Shown in pieces: positions 52,665-59,577 of a stretch of DNA of 64,000 nt. The DNA is from Herbaspirillum hiltneri N3 (GTDB lineage Bacteria; Pseudomonadota; Gammaproteobacteria; Burkholderiales; Burkholderiaceae_D): contig NZ_CP011409.1 in NCBI RefSeq assembly GCF_001267925.1, forward strand, positions 3,472,001-3,536,000, in the 5' to 3' direction. Made by a program: the position numbers and the translations under genes. The stretch's first letter is position 1; the number at the start of each line of letters is the position of its first letter. The notes under the pieces are model-generated. The model was not told the DNA's origin. It made no database searches and saw only the letters and a program-made list of their open reading frames with translations.

Positions 52665-53503
52665 TTCAGCGCTCCTTGCGCCGTCAGGATGTCCTGCGCC
52701 TGATTGCGTTCGGCAAGCAGTTCGGCAAAACCGGGAATCTTGTCGTCGCGCTCGATCAGCGTCGGCCGCTCGCCGATGCGGTCGATCAGATGCCGATACA
52801 ACGTCCAGACCGCCTCGGCGACCGGCGCATCGTGCGAATCGATCAGCAGAGGAACACCGGCGCCGCCATCGGCGTCGATGCCGTGACCGGCCAGATGGAT
52901 CTCCAGGATCGCCTCGGCAGGCAGGTTGTCGAGATAGGTGCGGGCGTCGTAACCGATGTTGTGGGCGCTGACGCAGACGTTATTGATGTCGACCAGCAAG
53001 CCGCAGCCGCTGCGGCGGACCAGCTCGTCGAGGAAATCGGTTTCGCTCCAGTCGTGATTGTCCATGCGCAGATAGTGCGACGGATTCTCGATGGCGATGC
53101 GATGTTGCAAGTGATCCTGCGCGCGCCGGATATTGGCGGCCGTGCGCGCCAGCACGGCGCTGGTGCGCGGCACCGGCAACAGGTCGGGATAATAGCGCCC
53201 GTCCAGCGTCGACCAGGCCAGATGTTCGGAAATCAGCGCCGGCTCGACGCGACGCATCAATGCAGCCAGGCGGCTGAGATGGCGTTCGTCGGGCGGCGCT
53301 TCGCCCGCAAATGAAAGCGACACCCCGTGCAGCGAGAGCGGATGGCGGCTGCGTACCGCTTCCAGCCATGCCAGCCGCGGACCGCCCGCCATCAGGTAGT
53401 TCTCGGGATGGACTTCAAACCACATGTCGTCTTGCGTGCACTGCAGCGCTTCGTCGAAATGCTGCGGCTTCAGGCCCAGGCCCGCACCCAGTGTCGCTTT
53501 CAT
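52661..53503 (-). CDS. bufB: DUF692 multinuclear non-heme iron oxidase (MNIO) BufB
   Basis: 280 residues, TIM-barrel fold. Probable iron ligands stand in LHGVSLS (His59), SEHLAW (Glu93, His94), IENPSHYL (Glu139), VDINNV (Asp172), SAHNIGYD (His181), HLAGH (His203, His207), DSHDAPV (Asp222, His224) and IERDD (Glu251). MNIO enzymes of bufferin systems convert cysteines of the precursor into oxidised, thiooxazole-type, copper-binding groups. It follows the precursor gene by 19 bases. Confidence 0.92.
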   Translation of the reverse strand: MKATLGAGLGLKPQHFDEALQCTQDDMWFEVHPENYLMAGGPRLAWLEAVRSRHPLSLHGVSLSFAGEAPPDERHLSRLAALMRRVEPALISEHLAWSTLDGRYYPDLLPVPRTSAVLARTAANIRRAQDHLQHRIAIENPSHYLRMDNHDWSETDFLDELVRRSGCGLLVDINNVCVSAHNIGYDARTYLDNLPAEAILEIHLAGHGIDADGGAGVPLLIDSHDAPVAEAVWTLYRHLIDRIGERPTLIERDDKIPGFAELLAERNQAQDILTAQGALK

Positions 53504-53522
53504 TTCAGGCTCCGGGACTAAA

Positions 53523-53801
53523 TCAGACCGCGTTCAGGGAACCCATGCCCTTCGGCGTCTTGATGCTGGTGCAGGTGCCGGCCGGGACATTCTTCCAGGC
53601 GTTGCCCTGGTAGTCCATCTTGGCGGTGCCGGCGCAGGTGGTGCCTTCGCCTGCCTTGCAATCGTTCTGGCCGGCCAGCGAGACGCCATAGCATTTCTCA
53701 ACTGCGGTCTTGGCGGCGGCCGGTGCGTTTTGCGCCATGGCGATGCCGGATGTCAGGGCGGCCAGGGTGAAAGCGGCGGTAGCGAGTTTGATGGTGTTCA
53801 T
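53523..53801 (-). CDS. bufA1: Bufferin precursor peptide BufA1 (DUF2282)
   Basis: 92 residues with a Sec signal peptide (1-23, cleavage after AMA). The mature peptide has exactly four cysteines at 37, 48, 56 and 77 in the DUF2282 pattern: [18 protein letters not shown], and PAGTC preceded by the conserved WKNV. In described bufferins such cysteines are modified by the MNIO enzyme and the product binds copper in the periplasm. First gene of the operon, with an ECF-type promoter upstream. Confidence 0.92.
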   Translation of the reverse strand: MNTIKLATAAFTLAALTSGIAMAQNAPAAAKTAVEKCYGVSLAGQNDCKAGEGTTCAGTAKMDYQGNAWKNVPAGTCTSIKTPKGMGSLNAV

Positions 53802-53894
53802 GGAAGTGCTCCTCAGATTGGAAAGTGAAAGTAGAACGTCGGTGGTATCCAGATACCTGCGATACGGCGTGTTGTGCAGATGATCTGAAGGTTA

Positions 53895-53922
53895 ATTCGC
53901 AAGGAATGGCGATCCGGTTACA
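53895..53922 (-). promoter_or_regulatory. ECF sigma-type promoter of the bufferin operon
   Basis: On the minus strand TGTAACC (53922-53916) and CGAAT (53899-53895) are separated by 16 bases, the spacing and sequence I recall for SigF-type ECF promoters (GTAACC-N16-CGAA). The predicted start is about 85 bases before the bufA1 ATG. Confidence 0.75.
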
Positions 53923-53976
53923 GCCGCTCGAAAATAAATTTGAAATATTTATTTTGCAGACCCTGTAACCGGATCG
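53910..53976. repeat. 14-bp inverted repeat carrying the two divergent promoters
   Basis: CGATCCGGTTACAG (53910-53923) and CTGTAACCGGATCG (53963-53976) are exact inverted copies with 39 bases between them, and the AT-rich centre is itself a dyad (AAAATAAA...TTTATTTT). Identity extends beyond the -35 core through CGGATCG, suggesting strong selection or recent duplication. Confidence 0.85.
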
Positions 53977-53991
53977 GCCGCGTCGACGAAC
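53964..53991 (+). promoter_or_regulatory. ECF sigma-type promoter of the first nrsF-like gene
   Basis: TGTAACC at 53964-53970 and CGAAC at 53987-53991, again with exactly 16 bases between. It faces the anti-sigma gene at 54059, so the sigma factor would drive both the bufferin genes and its own negative regulator. Confidence 0.75.
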
Positions 53992-54058
53992 CTATAGGCA
54001 AGGCGTCTTGCCGGGCCGGTGGCGGTCCATGGGCAGAAGACGCAAGCTGGAGAATCTG

Positions 54059-54703
54059 ATGAAAACACCTGATCTGGTGTCCATGCTGGCAACCGGAACC
54101 ACGCGCAGCGATCCCGACATATTGAGCAAGCGCCTGGGACTGGCGCTGCTGAGCGGCCTGCTGGGCGCCTCCGCGCTGCTGGTGGCCGCCTACGGCATAC
54201 GCGGCGACATGCCGGAATTGCTGACGACGCCCTGGTTCTGGGTCAAGGTGTCGTTTCCGCTGGCGGTGCTGGTGTCGGCACAGGGCGTCACCGCCCGGCT
54301 GGCGCGTCCGGGCGCCTTGCTCGGGGCGCAGCGACTGATCCTGCTGGCCCTGCCGGTACTGGCGATCTGGCTGGCCAGCATCGGCTTCCTGCTGCTGGCG
54401 CCGCCATCGCTGCGGCTGGCGCTGGTGCTGGGATCGACCTGGCAAGTGTGCTCATTGAATATCGCGCTGCTGTCGCTGCCGACTTTCCTGTCGATGTTCT
54501 GGGCCATGCGCGGACTGGCGCCGACGCGGCTGATGCTGACCGGGGCCAGCATCGGGCTGGTGGCCGGCGCCCAGGGCGTGGTGGTCTACACCTTGTATTG
54601 CACGGAAATGGCGATGCCGTTCTGGGGCGTCTGGTATGTGATCGGCATGCTGGCGCCGACGGCGGCGGGCGCCCTGCTCGGCCCGCGCCTGTTACGCTGG
54701 TAG
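54059..54703 (+). CDS. NrsF-type anti-sigma factor (DUF1109), first copy
   Basis: 214 residues, six helices. The two conserved cysteines of NrsF proteins are Cys131 (STWQVCSLN) and Cys181 (YTLYCTEM). The cytoplasmic start TPDLVSMLATG would hold the ECF sigma factor. It has no sigma gene directly in front; it is transcribed from an ECF-type promoter divergent from bufA1. GGAG and a 6-base spacer support the ATG at 54059. About a third of its residues visibly match the second copy at 56048. Confidence 0.85.
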   Translation: MKTPDLVSMLATGTTRSDPDILSKRLGLALLSGLLGASALLVAAYGIRGDMPELLTTPWFWVKVSFPLAVLVSAQGVTARLARPGALLGAQRLILLALPVLAIWLASIGFLLLAPPSLRLALVLGSTWQVCSLNIALLSLPTFLSMFWAMRGLAPTRLMLTGASIGLVAGAQGVVVYTLYCTEMAMPFWGVWYVIGMLAPTAAGALLGPRLLRW

Positions 54704-54732
54704 AGGATGCGAAGGTGCTGCAGACGGAGAAC

Positions 54733-55317
54733 TCAGGGATCGAGCAAGGCGGCGACCGGTCGCACCAGTCCTTCGAGCAAGGCGCGCTCGGGACGAGTGC
54801 GCGCCAATACGCGGATGCCGAGCAAGGTGCTCAGCAGGAAGCGTCCCATATCGTGCGCCGACTGCGCGGAGGAAATGCTGCCGTCGCCCTGGCCAGCGGC
54901 GACGCAACGGCGAAAGAAGGATTCCACCTGCACCAGCACGTCGGCGACCACGCGCTGGAATTCGGGATCGTGCGGCGCGACTTCAAGCGCCGAATTGACC
55001 AGCATGCAGCCCTTGCGATCCTTGTCGGCCAGCGAACGCCTGATGATCTCGTCGAAGAAGGCGGCGATGGCGGCGCGCGGCGGCATGTGGTTCTCGAACC
55101 GGCCAACGCGGTCGAGGAAGCTCTGTTCGACATAGCGGTCCAGCGCGCGCCGGTACAGGGCGCGCTTGTCGCCGAAGGCGTTGTAGAGACTGGCGCCGGT
55201 GATGCCCATGCTGTCGGCCAGCTCGCGCACCGAGGTGGCTTCGTAGCCGCGGGTCCAGAAGCACTGGACGGCGGCGTCAAGCGCCGCTGCTTCGTCGAAT
55301 TCGCGTGGTCGTGCCAT
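54733..55317 (-). CDS. TetR-family repressor, paralogue of the one at 39729
   Basis: 194 residues. ARPREFDEAAALDAAVQCFWTRGYEATSVRELADSMGITGASLYNAFGDKRALY is nearly the same as in the TetR at 39729, and the ligand domain keeps RKGCMLVNSALEVAPHDPEF with its Cys. It is convergent with the first nrsF gene and divergent from the ECF sigma gene, with a shared-type palindrome in between. It may link sigma factor expression to a small-molecule signal. Confidence 0.88.
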   Translation of the reverse strand: MARPREFDEAAALDAAVQCFWTRGYEATSVRELADSMGITGASLYNAFGDKRALYRRALDRYVEQSFLDRVGRFENHMPPRAAIAAFFDEIIRRSLADKDRKGCMLVNSALEVAPHDPEFQRVVADVLVQVESFFRRCVAAGQGDGSISSAQSAHDMGRFLLSTLLGIRVLARTRPERALLEGLVRPVAALLDP

Positions 55318-55378
55318 GCAGCGTGTGAAAGCCCTGTGATTGCCGTGATTGCTCAGTTGAGGCGGCTAGTATATCATT

Positions 55379-55396
55379 TTAAAACAATTGATCTAA
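55379..55396. promoter_or_regulatory. TetR operator TTA-AAA-CAATTG-ATC-TAA
   Basis: The same 18-bp frame as the site at 40424: TTA, three bases, CAATTG, three bases, TAA. It lies 62 bases upstream of the TetR start and about 70 before the ECF sigma ATG, so it may control both. Confidence 0.65.
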
Positions 55397-55466
55397 AACA
55401 AGCCGCAGCACGGAACACGTCTGCGATCGACCATTGCCCTCGCCATACCCATACAGTGGCCGCCGG

Positions 55467-56051
55467 ATGAAGCGACTGACGACAACAGCAGAAACCGATC
55501 CGGGGAAGTCCGTCGAAGAGCGTCTGAAGACGCTGCTTCTGGCCGGACTGGACGGCGATGAAACCGCCTATCACGCCTTTCTCGGCGAACTCAGCGGCCG
55601 CCTGCGCGCCTATGTGAGGAAGCGCCTGTTTCATCTGCACGACGAGGTCGAGGATATCGTCCAGGAAACCTTGCTGGCCGTGCACAACGCGCGCCACACC
55701 TATCGCGCGGAAGAACCTCTGACGGCATGGGTCTATGCCATCGCGCGCTACAAGCTGATGGATTTCCTGCGCATGCGCTCGCGCCACGACGCCTTCAACG
55801 AGCCGCTGGACGACTATGTCGACATCTTCTCCAGCTCCGACGAAGAACCGGCCAACGATGCCAAGCGCGACATCGGCGTGCTGCTGGAGCAACTGCCTGA
55901 CAAGCAGCGCCTGCCGATCATGCACGTCAAGCTGCAAGGCATGTCGGTGACGGAAACCGCACAACTGACCGGCTTGTCCGAATCCGCCGTTAAAATAGGC
56001 ATACACCGCGGCCTCAAATCGCTGGCTGCAAAGATAAGATTGTTTTCATGA
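55467..56051 (+). CDS. ECF RNA polymerase sigma factor (SigF-like)
   Basis: 194 residues. Region 2 is recognised by [25 protein letters not shown] and [15 protein letters not shown]; region 4 by [45 protein letters not shown]. The ATG at 55467 is used; a TTG at 55434 would add 11 non-conserved residues. Its stop overlaps the nrsF start by 4 bases, so sigma and anti-sigma are made together. It most likely recognises the TGTAACC-N16-CGAA promoters near bufA1 (inference). No such promoter precedes the sigma gene itself. Confidence 0.9.
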   Translation: MKRLTTTAETDPGKSVEERLKTLLLAGLDGDETAYHAFLGELSGRLRAYVRKRLFHLHDEVEDIVQETLLAVHNARHTYRAEEPLTAWVYAIARYKLMDFLRMRSRHDAFNEPLDDYVDIFSSSDEEPANDAKRDIGVLLEQLPDKQRLPIMHVKLQGMSVTETAQLTGLSESAVKIGIHRGLKSLAAKIRLFS

Positions 56052-56689
56052 AGACGGACGATTTCATTTCCATGCTCGCTACCGGCGTCAAGCCGGTGGA
56101 TCGTCACGTGCAGGCCAGGCGTTTTGCGCAGGCCATCATCGTCGGCGGCACGGGCGCGTTCATCCTGATGGTGCTGCGCTTCGGCATCCGTCCGGATATC
56201 TCTACGATGCTGGTGACGCCGCTGTTCTGGTTCAAGATGGCTTTTCCCTTTTCGGTGGCGGTCGCTTCGCTGTGGCTGCTGGCGCGCCTGAGCCGCCCCG
56301 GCGCAGGCGTGGGCAAGCGCTGGCTGGCGCCGGCTGCGCCGGTGCTGGTGATCTGGATCGCCGCGCTGGCGGTGCTGGCCGCGGCGCCGGACAGCGAACG
56401 CCTGAACCTGATCATGGGCTTCACCTGGCGCCGTTGCCCGTTCAATATCGCGCTGCTGTCATTACCGTGCGGCGCGACCATCGTCTGGGCGGTGCGCCAG
56501 CTGGCGCCCACCCGCCTGCGAGCGGCCGGCGCCATGGCTGGCCTGCTGGCGGGAGCGGTGGCGACCGTCGCCTATTGCCTCCACTGTCCGGAAATGGGCG
56601 TGCCGTTCTGGGGGATCTGGTATCTCGCCGGCATGTTGATTCCCGCCGTGACGGGGTGGCTGCTGGGACCGGCGTTGCTGCGCTGGTAG
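56048..56689 (+). CDS. nrsF: NrsF-type anti-sigma factor (DUF1109), second copy
   Basis: 213 residues, six helices. Cys130 (FTWRRCPFN) and Cys180 (YCLHCPEM) match the conserved pair reported for Caulobacter NrsF; two more cysteines (141, 177) are unique to this copy. The start [12 protein letters not shown] is shared with the first copy. It overlaps the sigma gene by 4 bases and is its cognate membrane-bound inhibitor, expected to release it on metal or redox stress. Confidence 0.9.
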   Translation: MKTDDFISMLATGVKPVDRHVQARRFAQAIIVGGTGAFILMVLRFGIRPDISTMLVTPLFWFKMAFPFSVAVASLWLLARLSRPGAGVGKRWLAPAAPVLVIWIAALAVLAAAPDSERLNLIMGFTWRRCPFNIALLSLPCGATIVWAVRQLAPTRLRAAGAMAGLLAGAVATVAYCLHCPEMGVPFWGIWYLAGMLIPAVTGWLLGPALLRW

Positions 56690-56723
56690 TCCGAGTCCGC
56701 CTGGCGGCCGCTTTGCTTGCCGC

Positions 56724-57671
56724 CTATTCCACCACGTGCTGCCTGAGGTATTCGACGTCCTGCAACGGCGATGCGCCGAACAGGCGCCGGTATTCGCGGC
56801 TGAACTGCGACGGACTTTCGTAACCGACCTGATACGCCACCGTAGCGGCCTCGACGCCGCCGGCCATGAGCATGCGGCGTGCTTCCAGCAGGCGCGTCTG
56901 CTTCTGGTACTGCAGCGGGCTCATCACCGTGGTCGCCTTGAAGCGGTGATGCAGCGCCGACACGCTCATGCGCACCTGCCGGGCGAGCTTCTCGATCGAC
57001 ATCGGCTCGGCATAGTGCTGCTTGATCCACTGGATGGCGTCGTTGACGCCGCGCTCCTGATAGTGCGACAACACGGTGTGGTACAGCACGTCGCCGTTCT
57101 GCGCCGTGATCAGGCGATACATGATTTCCAACTTGAGGATGCGCGACATCGCCGCAATGTCCTGCGGCTTGTTCAACAGGCGGATCAGCCGCAAGAAAGC
57201 CTCCTGCAGCTCGGCACCCGATGCCTCCACGTAGGCGCCCACGCGGACGCCGCGTTTGGGCGGCGCGGGAATGTTGAGTTCAATGATGAAGGCGGCGATC
57301 TCCTTCGGATCGAGATCGATGCGCACGCCGTAGTACGGTGCCGCGTCATCCGCTTCCACGATCTGCCCGGAGACCGGCAAGTCGATTGCCGACAGCACAT
57401 AGCTGCCGCTGCCATAGTCATTGACGTCCTTGCCGATCAGCACCTTCTTGCGGCCCTGAACCACCAGGCACATGGACGGCTGCAGCATGCCGCGGCTCAG
57501 ATCCGTGGGCCGGCAAATGCGGATGAAGGAAAGATAGGGAATCGTGGTGGCAACGTCGCGCTGCGTGACCGGCACGTTCGCGAAATGCGCAGCCACCTCC
57601 GCCCGCAGCTGCGACAGCAGATCGGAAGAAGTGGATGGCGCGGCGAGGATGTCAGCGTTGGGTGTTTTCAT
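56724..57671 (-). CDS. AraC-family regulator with AraC_N domain
   Basis: 315 residues. An N-terminal AraC_N domain (LSFIRICRPTDLSRGMLQPSMCLVVQGRKKVLIG) precedes two helix-turn-helix motifs (SIEKLARQVRMSVSALHHRFKATT; ATVAYQVGYESPSQFSREYRRLFG). Its ATG lies inside the last codons of the aldehyde dehydrogenase gene (20-base overlap), so the two are co-transcribed; it probably controls the dehydrogenase. Convergent with nrsF. Confidence 0.88.
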   Translation of the reverse strand: MKTPNADILAAPSTSSDLLSQLRAEVAAHFANVPVTQRDVATTIPYLSFIRICRPTDLSRGMLQPSMCLVVQGRKKVLIGKDVNDYGSGSYVLSAIDLPVSGQIVEADDAAPYYGVRIDLDPKEIAAFIIELNIPAPPKRGVRVGAYVEASGAELQEAFLRLIRLLNKPQDIAAMSRILKLEIMYRLITAQNGDVLYHTVLSHYQERGVNDAIQWIKQHYAEPMSIEKLARQVRMSVSALHHRFKATTVMSPLQYQKQTRLLEARRMLMAGGVEAATVAYQVGYESPSQFSREYRRLFGASPLQDVEYLRQHVVE

Positions 57672-59100
57672 GGACCGGGACATCGTAACCAATGATGGCT
57701 TTCGGTTCAACATAAGCTTCCAGGCCATAAGGACCGAATTCGCGGCCGATGCCGGATTGCTTGAAGCCGCCGAACGGCGCACGCGGTTCGTCATACAGGC
57801 CGTTGATGAAGACGCGCCCGGCGACGATCTGCGAGGCGACGCGATTGGCGCGTTCCCTATCGGCGCCGCTGACATAGCCATGCAAACCGTACACCGTGTC
57901 ATTGGCAATGTCGATCGCTTCTTCTTCGGTACGGTAAGTCAGGATCGACAGCACCGGGCCGAAGATTTCTTCGCGGGCGATGCGCATGTCGTTGGTGACG
58001 TTGACGAAGACCGTTGGCTTGACGAAATAGCCATGGTCCATTCCTTCCGGATGCCCTTCGCCGCCGGTCAGCAATTCGGCGCCCTCTTCGATGCCGAGAC
58101 GGATGTAGCTTTGCACGCGCTCGTATTGCTTTTGCGTGACCAGCGGACCGAGCATCGTGTCTTCGTCGCCGGGATGGCCGACCTTTATCGCCGCCACGGC
58201 CTTCCTGACCAGCATCTTCACCTCTTCCAGGCGCCGTTCCGGCACGATCAGGCGCGTCGCCGCCAGACAGGCCTGTCCGTTGTTGAAGTACGCAGCGGTC
58301 AGCGCCTGCGGAATCGCCGTCTCCAGATCGGCATCGTCGAGCAGGATGTTGGGCGACTTGCCGCCCAGTTCCAGCGTGACGCGCTTCATGGTATCGACCG
58401 CGCCGCGCGCGATCTGCTTGCCGACCGCGGTGGAACCGGTGAAGGAAATCTTGGCGATGTCGGGATGGTGCGTGATTTCGGCGCCGACGGTGTCGCCCCG
58501 GCCGGTGACGATATTGAACACGCCCGGCGGCAGGCCCGCTTCATGCAGGCATTGCGTCAGCAGGCGCGTCTGCATGGCGCTCAATTCGCTGGGCTTGATG
58601 ACGGTGGTGCTGCCCGCCACCAGCGCGGTCGCCAGCTTGCTGCAGATGAAGCCGTAGTTGGCGTTCCATGGCGTGATCAGGCCGACCACGCCGAGCGGCT
58701 CCATGGTCACGCGGGCGGTACCGGCCTGGCGCACGAAGTCGAAAGTCTCCAGCAATTCGATCGCCAGCAGGAAGCTGTTGGCCGAACGCGCCACCGTGGC
58801 GCTGCACATGCGGCGCGTGCCGCCGTACTCGCGGATCATGACGTCGACCAGTTCCGGTGCGCGGCGCTGGACGGCGTCGTGCATGGCCTGCAGATAGGCG
58901 GCGCGCTCCTGCCTGCTGCTGCGCGACCAGGTCTTGTAGGCGGCCTTGGCGGCAGCGATGGCCTGGCGCGCGTCTTCTTCGTCGGCCAGGCGCGCAGCGC
59001 CGATGACGGTCTTGTCGGACGGATTGATCAGTTCCATCACCTCGGTTCCGTGCGGCTGGACAAAGCGGCCGTTGATGTAGATCTCGTTGATATGTTGCAT
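57652..59100 (-). CDS. NAD(P)-dependent aldehyde dehydrogenase
   Basis: 482 residues. Glu244 in LELGGKSPN and Cys278 in NNGQACLA form the active site; ITPWNANYG and FTGSTAVGKQIA bind the cofactor. It oxidises an aldehyde to the acid; the substrate is not evident. The frame is open further upstream, but the Met at 59100 starts the family homology (INEIYINGRFV). Confidence 0.92.
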   Translation of the reverse strand: MQHINEIYINGRFVQPHGTEVMELINPSDKTVIGAARLADEEDARQAIAAAKAAYKTWSRSSRQERAAYLQAMHDAVQRRAPELVDVMIREYGGTRRMCSATVARSANSFLLAIELLETFDFVRQAGTARVTMEPLGVVGLITPWNANYGFICSKLATALVAGSTTVIKPSELSAMQTRLLTQCLHEAGLPPGVFNIVTGRGDTVGAEITHHPDIAKISFTGSTAVGKQIARGAVDTMKRVTLELGGKSPNILLDDADLETAIPQALTAAYFNNGQACLAATRLIVPERRLEEVKMLVRKAVAAIKVGHPGDEDTMLGPLVTQKQYERVQSYIRLGIEEGAELLTGGEGHPEGMDHGYFVKPTVFVNVTNDMRIAREEIFGPVLSILTYRTEEEAIDIANDTVYGLHGYVSGADRERANRVASQIVAGRVFINGLYDEPRAPFGGFKQSGIGREFGPYGLEAYVEPKAIIGYDVPVHENTQR

Positions 59101-59413
59101 GTCGACTCCTGTGAATGACGTGAGGCCATGGTAAGAGCCACGCCATCCGCAACGGTAGACCAATGCTGCCGCACGATTGCCTGATCCTGCAAAGCACAGG
59201 ATTTTTGGTGCGACCATTTGCAATACGGCAAGTCTGCGCCCCCGCCAAGAGGGCGGTCCAAAAACGCCCGGTGCACCGCACCATTTACGGGCAGGCTGCA
59301 CCGCGACACATCACAACATGACATATATGGTTGCAACGTATCCCCGTCCCGGCTCCCCGCAGACGCCCGCGAATCACCCCGCGATCCTTGTCCAGCCGGC
59401 GATTCAGACCTTC
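59101..59413. other. Upstream activating region of the nitrate operon
   Basis: About 310 bases without a gene. It should contain enhancer sites for the sigma-54 promoter at 59414. GGTGCACCGCACC (59270-59282) and TGGTGCGACCA (59206-59216) contain GTGC/GCAC half-sites of the NtrC kind but do not match the full NtrC consensus spacing, so they are only candidates. Confidence 0.4.
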
Positions 59414-59429
59414 TGGCACAGGCTTTGCA
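59414..59429 (+). promoter_or_regulatory. Sigma-54 (RpoN) promoter of narK-nirBD
   Basis: TGGCACAGGCTTTGCA matches the -24/-12 consensus TGGCAC-N5-TTGCA in every conserved position (GG at 59415-59416, GC at 59427-59428). The transcript would begin near 59441 and include the antitermination leader. It implies control by NtrC or a similar activator under nitrogen limitation. Confidence 0.92.
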
Positions 59430-59483
59430 TATGTCCTCGCATGGATCAACGACGATCCACCGGTTTTCACTATTTTTAATGCC

Positions 59484-59517
59484 GATCTAAAGACGGATCT
59501 GCAGGACAACGGCGTCC
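59484..59517 (+). promoter_or_regulatory. ANTAR antiterminator RNA motif (dual hexaloop)
   Basis: First hairpin: GATCT (59484-59488), loop AAAGAC, GGATC (59495-59499). Second: GGAC (59504-59507), loop AACGGC, GTCC (59514-59517). Linker TGCA. Both loops have A at position 1 and G at position 4, the defining pattern of RNAs bound by ANTAR proteins such as NasR/NasT. The 3' arm of the second hairpin is shared with the terminator that follows, so the two structures exclude each other. Confidence 0.82.
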
Positions 59518-59565
59518 GCTTAGCTTGGCATTCATGCCTTGTTGAGCGGGCGCCTTTTTGTTTTT
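59511..59565 (+). terminator. Attenuator terminator in the narK leader
   Basis: GGCGTCCGCT (59511-59520) pairs with AGCGGGCGCC (59545-59554), with an inner GGCA/TGCC hairpin, followed by TTTTTGTTTTT (59555-59565), all before the narK start at 59578. It overlaps the second ANTAR hairpin, so transcription should stop here unless the antiterminator protein is bound. Confidence 0.85.
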
Positions 59566-59577
59566 AACGGGATAAAA

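Noticed and set aside
56703..56724. GGCGGC/GCCGCC hairpin between nrsF and the AraC gene
   Set aside because: Short stem with no T run; it could be chance in GC-rich sequence.
59270..59282. NtrC enhancer site upstream of the sigma-54 promoter
   Set aside because: GGTGC-ACC-GCACC has half-sites of the right type but not the orientation and spacing of the NtrC consensus, so it is only noted as a candidate.
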